43,657 bases of DNA from Actinomycetes bacterium (GCA_021793175.1 JAJYTH010000018.1:1-43657), one strand, 5' to 3'. Numbered from the stretch's first letter, positions 1 through 9,071 are shown. Notes: generated by a model from the sequence alone, not told the origin. Numbers and translations are program-made.

Positions 1-697
1 TCGCCGCGTTCATGGTGCGGATGTTGCGCAGATGCAGGGTGTCTGCGTCGATCCCCATCCGCGACACCAGCTCCCGCTGCTTCGGGTCGTTGAGGTAAGC
101 CAAGCTCGTGTCGTCCAACTGCAGGTACGTGCAGCCCCGCTCCCCCATGGCCTCGATCTGGCGACCGTAGGCGGCGCTGAGGTCGGTGAAGAACTCCTCG
201 AGGTCGGGGTAGACGGCCTCGTCCACCGCCGCCCTGCCGCCTCGGTAATACACCATGCTCGGCGACGGGATCGTCAGTTTCGGAGTCACCCCGTCGGCCA
301 CCACGGACTTCAGGAACTCGAAATGCTCGGCAAAGATCGGTTCGCCGAGCCCGACCTTGCCGTCCACCTGCAGTCCCGGCGGGCTGAACTCCAGATCGCC
401 CGCGGCGTTGGAGAACTTGACGCGCAGTCGTTCGTCGCTTCGCGAGATCCCGTCGAGCTGGTAGATGAAGTCCATGTGCCACGAGGAACGCCGGAACTCG
501 CCGTCGGTGGCGGAGGACAACCCCACCTCACGTTGCAGTTCGACGACCTCGCGGATGGCGTCGTCCTCGACCGCCTCCAACTCCTCAGCCGTGATCTCGC
601 CGCGCGCGGCCCGCTCCCTGGCCGCGTGCAGTCCCGGTGGGCGCAGAAGACTTCCGACGTGATCGGCACGAAACGGCGGAATCGAACGCTGGCTCAT
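1..697 (-). CDS. MetE-like cobalamin-independent methionine synthase family protein (3' end outside window)
   Basis: The gene starts at ATG 697 and reads leftward off the window, giving 232 visible residues. The N-terminus carries the family hallmark FRADHVGSLLRP, followed by REVGLSSATDGEFRR and, near residue 142, TPKLTIPSPSMVYYR. This is the C-terminal catalytic (zinc, UROD/MetE-like) domain fold. Proteins of this stand-alone type (YxjG/YxjH-like, about 370 aa) are related to 5-methyltetrahydropteroyltriglutamate-homocysteine methyltransferase, but their methyl donor is often unknown. The visible TYLQLDDTSLAYL segment fits the barrel. The zinc-binding Cys/His residues would lie beyond the left edge, so activity cannot be judged. 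The family assignment is firm; the exact substrate is not. Confidence 0.85.
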   Translation of the reverse strand, partial: MSQRSIPPFRADHVGSLLRPPGLHAARERAARGEITAEELEAVEDDAIREVVELQREVGLSSATDGEFRRSSWHMDFIYQLDGISRSDERLRVKFSNAAGDLEFSPPGLQVDGKVGLGEPIFAEHFEFLKSVVADGVTPKLTIPSPSMVYYRGGRAAVDEAVYPDLEEFFTDLSAAYGRQIEAMGERGCTYLQLDDTSLAYLNDPKQRELVSRMGIDADTLHLRNIRTMNAA

Positions 698-846
698 TCC
701 GCGATACTCACACGCCCGAGTGACGTAGATCAACACCGTCTCACATACTCGGACCCCGGTTCACGCCGCTGACCGCCATGCACGACACCCGGTCCGGCTG
801 CGTGTGCCGCCCCGCATTCCCGCCACCACCGCTTCCACAAGACGTG

Positions 847-1140
847 TCACCACAGTGGTCCGGCGGCTGTCGGCAGGAGCCCGGCCAGCACGGGGATCTC
901 GCCCCCCATGGGCAGCACGACGAGCAGTCCGAACAACGTCGCGATCACGAGCATGACGACCGTGCCCGAAACGGTGGTGTGAACGGTGTCGGCGATCTCC
1001 TGGCCGAGAGGGAACAACCAGCCCCGAACCGCGCCGACGGCGAACACCAACAACGCACCCACGACCAACACCGCGAACGCGAGTATCCCGACCACAGGGC
1101 GGCGGGCACCCCTGTCCCACGTGATCACCGATTCAGCCAC
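847..1140 (-). CDS. small two-helix membrane protein, unknown function
   Basis: A 97-aa reading frame begins at GTG 1140. It shows two hydrophobic stretches, roughly residues 15-37 (VVGILAFAVLVVGALLVF) and 58-77 (SGTVVMLVIATLFGLLVVL), separated by an extracytoplasmic-sized loop. No family is recognised. No strong ribosome binding site precedes the chosen start, and a second GTG four codons later is possible. It is divergent from the membrane-associated gene at 1227, and the two share an 86-base intergenic region with a large dyad. I call it real because of the clean membrane topology and the codon-position GC pattern, with moderate certainty. Confidence 0.55.
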   Translation of the reverse strand: MAESVITWDRGARRPVVGILAFAVLVVGALLVFAVGAVRGWLFPLGQEIADTVHTTVSGTVVMLVIATLFGLLVVLPMGGEIPVLAGLLPTAAGPLW

Positions 1141-1171
1141 GGCAGGCGGTTACCCATTGGCGTCACTCGCC

Positions 1172-1216
1172 TACCCGCGGGCGGCTTTTCCCGATTCACA
1201 ACCGCCCGCGCGGGTA
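1172..1216. repeat. long imperfect inverted repeat between divergent small genes
   Basis: TACCCGCG-GGCGG at 1172-1184 pairs with CCGCCCGCGCGGGTA at 1202-1216, with a two-base bulge and a 17-base loop. It fills most of the space between the GTG at 1140 and the ATG at 1227. It could be a regulator site serving both genes, or a hairpin in the 5' leader of the rightward gene. No regulator gene is adjacent. Confidence 0.5.
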
Positions 1217-1226
1217 ATCCCAGGCC

Positions 1227-1763
1227 ATGTTGTCTTCAATCGTGCGCGGCGCCGCGGCGGGCGCCGCGGGAACCACCGCACTACACGCGGCCACGTACCT
1301 GGACATGACGTTGCGGGGACGCCCGTCCAGTAGCACCCCACAGCAGACGATCGACAAGCTGAGCGAAACCACGGACACGAGCATCCCCGGCGACAAGGAC
1401 ACGCAGGAGAACCGCAAGTCCGGTCTCGGCGCGCTGCTCGGCATGGTCACCGGAACGACCGTCGGGGTGGGTTACGGCGCTCTACACGGGTGCGGCTGGC
1501 GGCCCCCGATGCTCGTGGGCGCCACCGTGGCGACCGTGTCCGCGATGGTGGGATCGAGCGCGCCCATGACAGTGCTGGGCGTGACCGACCCGCGCTCGTG
1601 GAGCGCCTCGGATTGGCTCAGTGATGTCCTGCCGCACCTGGCCTACGGTCTCGTCACCGCCGCCACGTACGGGCTGATGGAGAACGGACGTTCCCGCAAG
1701 CCCCGACTGAACCGCAAACTGCGTGGCAAGAACAAGAACATGGCCCGAGCGCTTCCTCGCTGA
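1227..1763 (+). CDS. hypothetical membrane-associated protein
   Basis: The 178-aa product starts at ATG 1227. It has a Gly/Ala-rich N-terminal segment (IVRGAAAGAAGTTALHAATY), a polar stretch at residues 30-64, then hydrophobic segments around 66-85, 95-120 and 135-152, and a very basic tail ending KLRGKNKNMARALPR. This resembles small actinobacterial membrane proteins of unknown role; I do not recognise a named family. The basic tail suggests a cytoplasmic C-terminus. It ends just before a dyad shared with the convergent transketolase gene. Confidence 0.7.
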   Translation: MLSSIVRGAAAGAAGTTALHAATYLDMTLRGRPSSSTPQQTIDKLSETTDTSIPGDKDTQENRKSGLGALLGMVTGTTVGVGYGALHGCGWRPPMLVGATVATVSAMVGSSAPMTVLGVTDPRSWSASDWLSDVLPHLAYGLVTAATYGLMENGRSRKPRLNRKLRGKNKNMARALPR

Positions 1764-1768
1764 CCTCG

Positions 1769-1810
1769 CCGGGCTTGCGTCGGCGGGATGGGAGGTCGGC
1801 GTAAGCCCGG
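1769..1810. terminator. probable bidirectional terminator between convergent genes
   Basis: CCGGGCTTGCG (1769-1779) faces CGTAAGCCCGG (1800-1810) with one G-T type mismatch and a 20-base loop. It lies between the 3' end of the gene at 1227-1763 and the 3' end of the transketolase gene at 1881. There is no U-tract, which is common in high-GC actinobacteria. A second, wider-spaced pair (TGAGACCGG 1811-1819 and CCGGTCTCA 1875-1883) brackets the rest of the gap. Confidence 0.5.
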
Positions 1811-1880
1811 TGAGACCGGCGGGACCCGGAAGCTCGGAAAGACGCGAACCGGGGCAGGACTTCCCCACCCCGATCCGGTC

Positions 1881-3725
1881 TCACCGCCCCACGAGGTCCT
1901 GCGCCGCCTCCACCACGGAATCGGCGTCGATCCCGGCGTGCTGCAACTGCTCGGTGGGCGTGGCCGAACCCGGTAGGGCGAGCACACCGAGCTTGATCAC
2001 CGCCGGCATCGCGGTGGTTCCGGTGAACGCGTCGAGCACCGCGTCGCCGAGCCCGCCCTGCGGCCAGTGGTCCTCCACGGTGACGATGCGCCCGGTGTCG
2101 GCCGCCGCCGCGCGCAGGGTGGCGACATCGACCGGTTTGATCGAGTACAGATCCACCACCCTGGCCCGGATGCCGGAATCGGCGAGCGCGTCGGCGGCCT
2201 CCAACGCCTCGTGCACGGTGATGCCCGCGGCCACGATCGTGACGTCGTCGGCGTCGGACTGCCGCAACACCTTGCTGCCGCCCACCGAGAAGGTCTCCTC
2301 CGGGCCGTACAGCACGGGCAGGTCCTCCCGCGTCGTACGGAGGTAACGGATACCGGAGTGCTCGGCCATCGCCGCGGTCAGATGCGCGGTCTGGTTGGCG
2401 TCGCAGGGGTAGAGCACCGTGCTCCGCCACAGGGCGCGGAACGCGGCCAGGTCCTCCAACCCCATCTGGGACGGGCCGTCCGCGCCGATCGACACCCCGG
2501 CGTGCGAACCGACGAGACACAGATCGGTGCCGCTGATGGAAGCCATGCGCACGAAATCGAACGCCCGACTCCAGAACGCCGCGAACGTGGCCGCGAACGG
2601 CAGCCAACCCTGCACCGACATGCCCACGGCCGTGGCCGTCATCTGCTGTTCGGCGATGTAGCACTCGAAGAACCGCTCGGGATGCTCTTCCGCGAAATAG
2701 GAGGTCCGCGTGGAATCGCTCACCTCGGCGTCGAGGACCACGAGATCGTGCCGGGCGTGCCCCATCGCGACCAGAGCCTGTCCGAACGCCGTCCGCGTGG
2801 CCACCTTCTTCCCACCGCGTTCGTACGTGGGAATGGACAGCGAGTGCAGCTTGGGATGGGCAGGGGCTTCGTACTCGGGGCTCGCCACCTGCACCCGGAT
2901 GCTGCTGGGTCCACCGAGTTCGGCCACCGCCTCGTCCGCGTTGGGCACCGGCTTGCCGTGCGCGCCCTCGGCGTCCTCGACCTCACGCACTCCCTTGCCC
3001 TTGTGGGTGCGGGCGAGGATCGCGGTGGGGACGTCACTGTCCTCGGCCTCGGCGTAGGCGGCGTCGATCCGGTCGACGTCGTGGCCGTCGATCTCGATGG
3101 TGTGCCACCCGAACGCCCCGATCCGCCGCGCGTAGGCGGCGGTGTCCCAACCGTGGCGGGTGGGACCGCGCTGGCCGAGGCGGTTGACGTCGACGATAGC
3201 GGTGAGGTTGCGCAGCCGTTCGTGACCCGCGTGCTCGAACGCCTCCCACATCGACCCCTCGGCGAGTTCGCCGTCCCCGCAGAGCACCCAGACACGGAAG
3301 TCGCGGCGGTCGAGCCGCTGCCCTGCGAGCGCGATCCCGGCACCGACGCCCAGCCCTTGCCCGAGAGCCCCGGTGGCCACGTCGACCCACGGCAGCGCCG
3401 GGGTGGGATGTCCCTGTAGGCGGCTGCCCGACGAGCGGTACCAGCGCAGCTCCTCCGGCGACAGAACGCCCGCCGCCACATACATGGCGTACAACAGCGG
3501 AGAGGCGTGCCCCTTGGAGAAGATCACGTGGTCGTTGGACGGGTTCCGGGACGCCTCGAAGTCGTAGCGCAGGTGGCCTGCCAGTAGCACGGCCATGAGG
3601 TCGGCCGCCGACATCGACGACGTGGGATGGCCCGAACTGGCGAAATCCGCGGCACGGATCGCGTCCACCCGCAGCTGCCTGCCCAACTCCACGAACAGGT
3701 CGCGATCAACCGCAGCTACCGACAT
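1881..3725 (-). CDS. tkt: transketolase, short (about 614 aa) form
   Basis: Start ATG 3725 is preceded by a good AGAGGTGGG ribosome site; the open frame extends further upstream but without homologous sequence. The product has the thiamine diphosphate domain with SSGHPTSSMSAADLMAVLL near residue 24, GHASPLLYAMYVAAG, and the cofactor motif GDGELAEGSMWEAFEHAG followed by VDVNR near residue 150-180. The pyrimidine-binding domain (FECYIAEQQM, GSHAGVSIGADGPSQMGLED) and C-terminal domain follow. It transfers two-carbon units in the pentose phosphate pathway. At 614 aa it is shorter than the usual bacterial enzyme of about 660-700 aa and closer to the animal/archaeal-type form. It stands alone rather than beside tal/zwf, so it may be a second, specialised copy. 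Confidence 0.93.
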   Translation of the reverse strand: MSVAAVDRDLFVELGRQLRVDAIRAADFASSGHPTSSMSAADLMAVLLAGHLRYDFEASRNPSNDHVIFSKGHASPLLYAMYVAAGVLSPEELRWYRSSGSRLQGHPTPALPWVDVATGALGQGLGVGAGIALAGQRLDRRDFRVWVLCGDGELAEGSMWEAFEHAGHERLRNLTAIVDVNRLGQRGPTRHGWDTAAYARRIGAFGWHTIEIDGHDVDRIDAAYAEAEDSDVPTAILARTHKGKGVREVEDAEGAHGKPVPNADEAVAELGGPSSIRVQVASPEYEAPAHPKLHSLSIPTYERGGKKVATRTAFGQALVAMGHARHDLVVLDAEVSDSTRTSYFAEEHPERFFECYIAEQQMTATAVGMSVQGWLPFAATFAAFWSRAFDFVRMASISGTDLCLVGSHAGVSIGADGPSQMGLEDLAAFRALWRSTVLYPCDANQTAHLTAAMAEHSGIRYLRTTREDLPVLYGPEETFSVGGSKVLRQSDADDVTIVAAGITVHEALEAADALADSGIRARVVDLYSIKPVDVATLRAAAADTGRIVTVEDHWPQGGLGDAVLDAFTGTTAMPAVIKLGVLALPGSATPTEQLQHAGIDADSVVEAAQDLVGR

Positions 3726-3889
3726 GACCCCACCTCTTCCGGTGCGTCGGGACTTCGTTCGGACATACCCGGGGGCCGGGCGGACTAATCGGCTTCGGAC
3801 AAGGCCGAAAAGAGCGCTGTGAAGAGCTCGGCCGCGTCGAGCGGCAGCCGCCACGAAGGGTCACGGAGGGCCCTGCTACCCTCTTCCGC

Positions 3890-3976
3890 GGAGGATTGGC
3901 CGAGCGGCCTAAGGCGCACGATTGGAAATCGTGTTGGGTGTGAAAGCCCTCAGGGGTTCGAATCCCCTATCCTCCG
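3890..3976 (+). tRNA. tRNA-Ser (anticodon GGA)
   Basis: The acceptor arm is GGAGGAT (3890-3896) paired with ATCCTCC (3969-3975), with G as discriminator. The anticodon stem-loop CACGA-TTGGAAA-TCGTG gives anticodon GGA. A long variable arm typical of serine tRNA lies between the anticodon and the T arm GGGGTTCGAATCCCC. No CCA is encoded. Confidence 0.97.
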
Positions 3977-3986
3977 CTCGTCGGAT

Positions 3987-4018
3987 GACGCCGGGTGACC
4001 CACGGGTCACCCGGCGTC
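3987..4018 (+). terminator. terminator of tRNA-Ser(GGA)
   Basis: GACGCCGGGTGACC pairs perfectly with GGTCACCCGGCGTC around a four-base loop and is followed by GTCGTTTCTT. It begins 10 bases after the tRNA. A hairpin with the same core follows the other serine tRNA at 24852-24890. Confidence 0.85.
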
Positions 4019-4226
4019 GTCGTTTCTTCAGGCTCCCGGCCGTGCGGATTGACTCGTCGAACGCCCGGCCGAACACACTGTGACCCGGTGCTCGAGACCG
4101 TGCCCACATCCGTCCGCCGCCGCTTCGTGTGAGGTTATGGTTAGCCGGCCCGGACGCGAGCCCCAGCGAAGCGGCTCCCTTCCGGCTACGTCTTGCGTAC
4201 TCCCCGCTCCCCCACGAAAGAAATCG

Positions 4227-5469
4227 ATGTCGCTTTCCGCTGCCTCACGCCCGAAGAAGCCGGCGTCCCGTGTTCCCTGGCTGGCCCCGCGCGTGCTGCG
4301 CACCGAGGCGCTGTCCGGCCTCGTCGTCGCTCTCGCGCTGATCCCCGAGACGATCTCGTTCTTGATCATCGCCGGGGGTGGACCCCCGCCTCGGCCTGTT
4401 CGCCTCGTTCACCATGGCGGTGACCATCGCGTTCACGGGCGGGCGCCCGGCCATGATCTCCGCGGCCACGGGCGCTGTCGCGCTGGTCGTCGCACCGCTC
4501 GTACGTGAACACGGGGTGGACTACCTGCTCGCCGCTGTCGTCCTGGGCGGCCTGTTCCAGGTTCTGCTCGCCGTCGCCGGGGTGGCCCGGCTGATGCGGT
4601 TCCTGCCTCGCAGCGTGATGGTGGGCTTCGTGAACGCGCTGGCCATCCTCATCTTCCTGGCCCAGTTGCCCTACCTCGTCGACGTCCCCTGGGCGGTGTA
4701 TCCGCTGCTCGGCGCGGGTCTGCTCATCATGGTCGGGCTGCCCAAGCTGACCAAGGCCGTTCCGGCACCGCTGGTGGCGATCATCGTGCTCACGGTGTTC
4801 ACGGTGGCGGCGGGAGTCGCCGTGCCCACCGTCGGCGACCAGGGTGAGTTGCCGAACAGCCTGCCCGTGCCGGTCATCCCGTCGGTTCCCTTCACGTGGG
4901 AGACGTTCACGATCATCGCGCCGTACGCCCTCGCCATGGCGCTAGTCGGGCTCATGGAGTCGTTGATGACGGCCAAGCTCGTCGACGACATCACCGACAC
5001 CCACTCCGACAAGACCCGGGAGTCGTGGGGCCAGGGCGTCGCCAACATCGTGACCGGTTTCTTCGGTGGGATGGGCGGCTGCGCGATGATCGGGCAGACC
5101 ATGATCAACGTGAAGTCGGGTGCCCGCACCCGCGCATCGACCTTCCTCGCAGGCGTGTTCCTGCTTATCCTGGTGGTCGCGACAGTGGCTGTCACCGTCG
5201 CCACCGACAACCTCGCCATCGGCGTGATCGTGGGTGTGCTGGTGGCGATGGTCCTCTTCGCCCGCCGCGTGGCGCACCTCGTCTCGGTCGACAGCGTTCT
5301 CGACCCCGAGGGTGGCACCAAGATCTACCGCGTCACGGGGCAGTTGTTCTTCGCCTCCAGCAACGATCTGGTGTTCCGGTTCGACTACGCGGACGACCCG
5401 CCGAACGTGATCATCGATCTCTCCGACGCCCACATCTGGGACGCCTCGACCCGCTTTCCGCCGAGCTGA
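4227..5469 (+). pseudogene. SulP-family anion (sulfate-type) transporter, frameshifted and 3'-truncated
   Basis: The N-terminus begins at ATG 4227 and reads EALSGLVVALALIPETISFLIIAG, the conserved first helix of SulP transporters. After 4366 the frame is wrong; the correct continuation (VDPRLGLFASFTMAVTIAF) lies one frame over from about 4373. Removing one G from the five-G run at about 4371-4376 restores IIAGVDPRLG. The body then shows GGRPAMISAATGA and about nine further membrane segments. At the 3' end the cytoplasmic STAS domain begins (YRVTGQLFFASSNDLV, NVIIDLSDAHIWDAST) but breaks off into RFPPS and a stop, where family members continue for about 40-60 residues. Two independent lesions make a pseudogene likely. 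A sequencing error could explain the first but not the second. Coding potential is otherwise intact, so decay would be recent. Confidence 0.8.
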
Positions 5470-5508
5470 GGCGCACACCCTGGAAGGTCAGCCCCTGGAC
5501 AGAGGCCC

Positions 5509-7812
5509 CTAAACAGAGGCCCTCTCCTCGGCCCGAGCCGAACTCTCCGGCGCGGAGGGGATGTCGGTCCCTGTGCCCCGCAGGCTCCGGAAGCCCTTGA
5601 GCCGGAGACTGTTGCTCACCACGAACACCGAGCTGAACGCCATCGCCGCCCCGGCGAGCATCGGGTTGAGCAACCCCGCGGCCGCTAACGGAAGCGCCGC
5701 CACGTTGTAGGCGAAAGCCCAGAACAGGTTGCCCTTGATGGTGGCGAGTGTGCGGCGCGACAGCCGGATCGCGTCGGCCGCGACCCGGAGATCCCCCCGC
5801 ACGAGCGTGAGGTCGCCGGCCTCGATGGCCACGTCGGTGCCCGTGCCCATGGCCAGGCCCAGGTCGGCCTGGGCCAGCGCGGCGGCGTCGTTGACACCGT
5901 CCCCCACCATCGCGACGACCTTGCCGTCGTCCTGGAGGCGTTTGACGACGTCCACCTTCTCCTGGGGCAGCACCTCGGCGATCACCTCGGTGATACCGAC
6001 CTCGGCGGCGACGGACCTGGCGACGGCCTCGTTGTCACCGGTCAACAGCACCGGGGCGAGCCCGAGCTCACGCAACCGCGCGATCCCCTCGGCCGACGTC
6101 GGTTTCACCGTGTCGGCCACGACGAGAACCGCCCGGGCCCTGTCGTCCCAGCCGACGGCGACAGCGGTCCTGCCCGCCTGCTCGGCATCGGCCTTGGCTC
6201 GGGCGAGCTCGGAAGGCAGGCGCTGCCCCCACTCCTCCAGCAGCGTGGTGCGCCCGACCAGCACGACGTGCCCGTCCACGACACCACGCACGCCAAGCCC
6301 TTCGACGTTGGTGAAGTCCTCGACCGCCCCGAGCGCACCGACCCGCTCGGCCGCGCCCTTCGCGACCGCCTGCGCGATCGGATGTTCGGAGGCGTTCTCC
6401 ACCGTCCCGGCCAGGCGCAGCACCTCGTCGACGTCCTCGCCCTCGGCCACATGGACATCGACCAGAGCCATCCTGCCGGTCGTGACCGTTCCGGTCTTGT
6501 CCAGTACGACCGTGTCCACCCGGCGGGTGGACTCCAGCACCTCGGGCCCCTTGATCAGAATGCCCAGCTGGGCTCCCCGGCCGGTCCCCACCAGCAGCGC
6601 CGTGGGTGTGGCCAACCCCAACGCGCACGGACAGGCGATGATCAGCACGGCGACGGCCGCGGTGAACGCCGCCGAGGGGGCAGCGCCGGAGAGCAACCAG
6701 AACCCGAGCGTTCCGAGCGCGAGGACGATGACGATCGGCACGAACACGCCCGAGATCCGGTCCGCCAGACGCTGCACGGCGGCCTTGCCCGTCTGGGCCT
6801 GCTCCACCAGCTTCGCCATCTGGGCGAGCTGGGTGTCCGAACCCACCCGGGTCGCGCGCACCAGAAGACGCCCGCCCGAGTTCACCGTGGCCCCGACGAC
6901 CGAGTCCCCCGGGCCGACCTCGACCGGAACTGACTCGCCCGTGAGCATGCTGACGTCGACGGCCGAGTTGCCTTCCTCCACGACGCCGTCGGTGGCGATC
7001 TTGTCGCCGGGCCGGACGACGAACACGTCGCCCACCGCCAACTCCTCGACGGGAACACGGTGTTCCTTCCCGTCTCGGAGCACGGCGACGTCCTTCGCGC
7101 CCAACTCCAGCAACGCCCGCAGGGCGGCACCGGCGCGCCGTTTGGACCGGGCCTCGAAATAGCGGCCCGCCAGGATGAACGTCGTCACCCCCGCGGCGAC
7201 TTCGAGGTAGATGTTGCCGTCCCCGCTGGTGCGTTCGATCGTCAGCTCGAACGCGTGCGTCATCCCCGGAGTCCCCGCGCTGCCGAACAACAGGGCGTAC
7301 AGCGACCACGCGAAAGCCGCCACGACACCCATCGAGACCAGCGTGTCCATCGTGGCCGCCCGGTGCCGCAGGTTCGTCCACGCGGCCCGGTGGAACGGCC
7401 ACGCCGCCCACGTCGCCACGGGCGTCGCCAGGACCAGGGAGACCCACTGCCAGTAGTCGAACTGCAATGCCGGGACCATGGCCAGCAGAATCACTGGCGC
7501 CGACAGCACGGCCGCGGTGATGAGACGCCGACGCAACGCCCTGGTCGACTCGTCGGCGTCATCCTCGGCCCGCTGTCTCGGCAGCTCGGCCGAGTAGCCC
7601 GCGGCCTCCACCGTGCTGACGAGCTCGTCCGGATCCAACTCGACGGGAAAGCTGACCTTCGCCTTCTCCGTGGCGTAGTTCACCGTGGCGCTGACGCCCG
7701 CGAGCTTGTTGAGCTTGCGTTCGACGCGGTTCGCGCAGGAAGCGCACGTCATCCCGCCGATCGCGAGCTCGATGTCGCGTTGCGCGGGCGAGGAGGCGAC
7801 ATTAGAACTCAA
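5509..7812 (-). CDS. copA: copper-exporting P1B-type ATPase
   Basis: The 767-aa product starts at TTG 7812, six bases after an AAGGAG site; this TTG is preferred because no ATG lies at a suitable distance. Order of domains: one heavy-metal-associated domain with GGMTCASC (Cys 23 and 26), membrane helices from about residue 100, actuator domain with the TGES motif, the transmembrane metal-binding CPC at residues 394-396, the phosphorylation site DKTGT at Asp 438, the SEHPIAQAV motif, and the hinge [16 protein letters not shown] near residue 640. CPC with downstream Asn/Tyr and Met/Ser-bearing helices marks monovalent Cu (or Ag) export from the cytoplasm. It is the third gene of csoR-copZ-copA, 23 bases after copZ, and should be induced when CsoR releases its operator. 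Confidence 0.96.
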   Translation of the reverse strand: MSSNVASSPAQRDIELAIGGMTCASCANRVERKLNKLAGVSATVNYATEKAKVSFPVELDPDELVSTVEAAGYSAELPRQRAEDDADESTRALRRRLITAAVLSAPVILLAMVPALQFDYWQWVSLVLATPVATWAAWPFHRAAWTNLRHRAATMDTLVSMGVVAAFAWSLYALLFGSAGTPGMTHAFELTIERTSGDGNIYLEVAAGVTTFILAGRYFEARSKRRAGAALRALLELGAKDVAVLRDGKEHRVPVEELAVGDVFVVRPGDKIATDGVVEEGNSAVDVSMLTGESVPVEVGPGDSVVGATVNSGGRLLVRATRVGSDTQLAQMAKLVEQAQTGKAAVQRLADRISGVFVPIVIVLALGTLGFWLLSGAAPSAAFTAAVAVLIIACPCALGLATPTALLVGTGRGAQLGILIKGPEVLESTRRVDTVVLDKTGTVTTGRMALVDVHVAEGEDVDEVLRLAGTVENASEHPIAQAVAKGAAERVGALGAVEDFTNVEGLGVRGVVDGHVVLVGRTTLLEEWGQRLPSELARAKADAEQAGRTAVAVGWDDRARAVLVVADTVKPTSAEGIARLRELGLAPVLLTGDNEAVARSVAAEVGITEVIAEVLPQEKVDVVKRLQDDGKVVAMVGDGVNDAAALAQADLGLAMGTGTDVAIEAGDLTLVRGDLRVAADAIRLSRRTLATIKGNLFWAFAYNVAALPLAAAGLLNPMLAGAAMAFSSVFVVSNSLRLKGFRSLRGTGTDIPSAPESSARAEERASV

Positions 7813-7835
7813 TTCCTGCTCCTTCCGGATCGCGC

Positions 7836-8042
7836 TCAGGCGTTCAACGTGTAACCGGCCTCTTCCACTGCCTTACGAACGTCGTCGACGGAGATCTCAA
7901 CGTCACTGGTGACGGTGACCTTCCCCGTGGGCACGTCCACGGCCACCTCGGAGACACCGGTGAGCTCACCGACCTCCTCGCGCACCGAACGAGCGCAGTG
8001 GTCACAGGTCATACCGGTCACGGTGTAGGTCTGCTGAACCAT
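7836..8042 (-). CDS. copZ: copper chaperone, heavy-metal-associated domain
   Basis: The 68-aa protein is a single ferredoxin-like HMA domain with the metal-binding motif GMTCDHC (Cys 13 and Cys 16) and the usual C-terminal [14 protein letters not shown]. It binds Cu(I) in the cytosol and hands it to the N-terminal domain of CopA, encoded directly downstream. ATG 8042 is preceded by AAAGGA. The His between the two cysteines is a common variant in actinobacterial CopZ. Confidence 0.93.
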   Translation of the reverse strand: MVQQTYTVTGMTCDHCARSVREEVGELTGVSEVAVDVPTGKVTVTSDVEISVDDVRKAVEEAGYTLNA

Positions 8043-8095
8043 CTCAGGTGTCCTTTCGTGGTCTGCTCGACGCGGACGTCCGCGAACGTCCGAGG

Positions 8096-8377
8096 TCAGG
8101 AACGCACCAGGCGAGCGATGGCGGCACTGGCCTCGCGGACCTTCTCGTCGGCCTTCGCGCCGCCCTCGGTGATCGCTTCGGCGACGCAGTGCCGGAGGTG
8201 TTCCTCCATCAAGCCGAGTGACACGGCCTGCAATGCCTTGGTCGCCGCAGCGATCTGCGTGAGTACGTCAATGCAGTATTCGTCGTTTTCGACCATCCGC
8301 TGAAGCCCTCGGATCTGTCCCTCGATCCGGCGCAGCCGCTTGAGGTAGGCGTCCTTGTCGGAGGTGTATCCCGGCAT
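8096..8377 (-). CDS. csoR: copper-sensing repressor CsoR
   Basis: I place the start at ATG 8377, which has GAGGAG eight bases upstream, rather than at the longer frame beginning at 8485. The 93-aa product is all-helical and carries the Cu(I)-binding triad Cys 35, His 60 and Cys 64 (YCIDVLTQ and EEHLRHCV), plus the DNA-contacting basic N-terminus LKRLRRIEGQIRG. In known CsoR proteins apo-protein binds the operator and copper binding releases it. The first gene of the copper operon is thus its own regulator. The intact Cys-His-Cys set argues for copper rather than formaldehyde or nickel sensing. Confidence 0.93.
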   Translation of the reverse strand: MPGYTSDKDAYLKRLRRIEGQIRGLQRMVENDEYCIDVLTQIAAATKALQAVSLGLMEEHLRHCVAEAITEGGAKADEKVREASAAIARLVRS

Positions 8378-8407
8378 CTTCGCTCCTCGTCCCGTTCCCA
8401 CAGTCCA

Positions 8408-8428
8408 ATATACCCCCCGCCCGTATAT
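8408..8428 (-). promoter_or_regulatory. probable CsoR operator
   Basis: ATATAC (8408-8413) and GTATAT (8423-8428) form a perfect inverted repeat around a C-rich nine-base centre. It is 31 bases before the csoR start. CsoR operators are GC-rich centres flanked by A/T-rich half sites of the form TATACCCC..GGGGTATA, which this resembles on one side. Confidence 0.7.
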
Positions 8429-8540
8429 GAACTCCTCGTGGACCAACGGTGTTACCCCACCTACCTGCTGTCTGGGGTTGATCAATCACGCTAAGTTGGT
8501 ACTGCGTGACAACCCCCTGACTTCCTCAAGGAGCTCGCCC

Positions 8541-8801
8541 ATGCCCGGTGTGGAGGAGATCCGCGCGGGAATCGCCCTCGCGAACGAAAAGGCTTCCGCC
8601 AGCATCGCGGCCCTGCAACAGGCCGCCCAGTCACTTGAGGAAGCCCAACAATCCCTGGCCCAAGCCACCTCGGGAAGCACCCAGGAGGAGATCAACCAGG
8701 CACACGGCCTGCTCGCCGAGGCGCTCCAGGCAGTGACCGGAACGCAGAGCACCATCATGGCGTGCATCTCCTCCGCCGAGAACTACTCGGCCCGGCTGTA
8801 G
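8541..8801 (+). CDS. small helical protein, first gene of FtsK cassette
   Basis: The 86-aa product begins at ATG 8541 after an AAGGAG site; the frame is open further upstream but overlaps the csoR control region. It is almost entirely predicted helix with Gln/Ala/Glu heptads (AALQQAAQSLEEAQQSLAQA) and ends AENYSARL. Size and helical hairpin character recall WXG100 proteins, but there is no WXG motif. Its C-terminal YSARL resembles the YESRL ending of the next gene, so the two may be paralogues or partners. No named function is recognised. It leads a four-gene run into an FtsK-type ATPase and may be a substrate or adaptor of it. Confidence 0.75.
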   Translation: MPGVEEIRAGIALANEKASASIAALQQAAQSLEEAQQSLAQATSGSTQEEINQAHGLLAEALQAVTGTQSTIMACISSAENYSARL

Positions 8802-8822
8802 CGGACGGGCGCGCGATCGAAG

Positions 8823-9068
8823 ATGTCACTGGAGCAGTTACGGCACCTACTCGCCGGGGCGCTCGGCGCCGTATCCACCGCCAAGGCGCACGGCGTCGAG
8901 GCGCGCAAGTTACTCGAGGACTACCGCCGCGTGGTCACCGAGGTACAGGCACAGGCACAGCCGTGGCTGCCCCGCGAACTGGACAGCGCCGTGGAACAGA
9001 TCGAGGCCAACGACGCGCGGCTCGCCGCCGTGCACGGCCTAATCACCAGCTACGAGTCGAGGTTGTGA
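8823..9068 (+). CDS. small helical protein, second gene of FtsK cassette
   Basis: This 81-aa protein starts at ATG 8823, 21 bases after the previous gene, and ends three bases before the TTG start of the ATPase gene. It is predicted helical with a central break (QPWLPREL) between two helices, and ends AVHGLITSYESRL. The two-helix, about 80-residue design resembles small secreted helical-hairpin proteins of type VII-like systems, but the diagnostic WXG and YxxxD/E signatures are not evident. Function unknown. Its tight packing with the ATPase gene says they are used together. Confidence 0.75.
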   Translation: MSLEQLRHLLAGALGAVSTAKAHGVEARKLLEDYRRVVTEVQAQAQPWLPRELDSAVEQIEANDARLAAVHGLITSYESRL

Positions 9069-9071
9069 AGC

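Noticed and set aside
32..772. A 246-codon plus-strand frame at the left edge
   Set aside because: The minus strand encodes a clear MetE-like protein that runs off the edge; the plus frame is its antisense.
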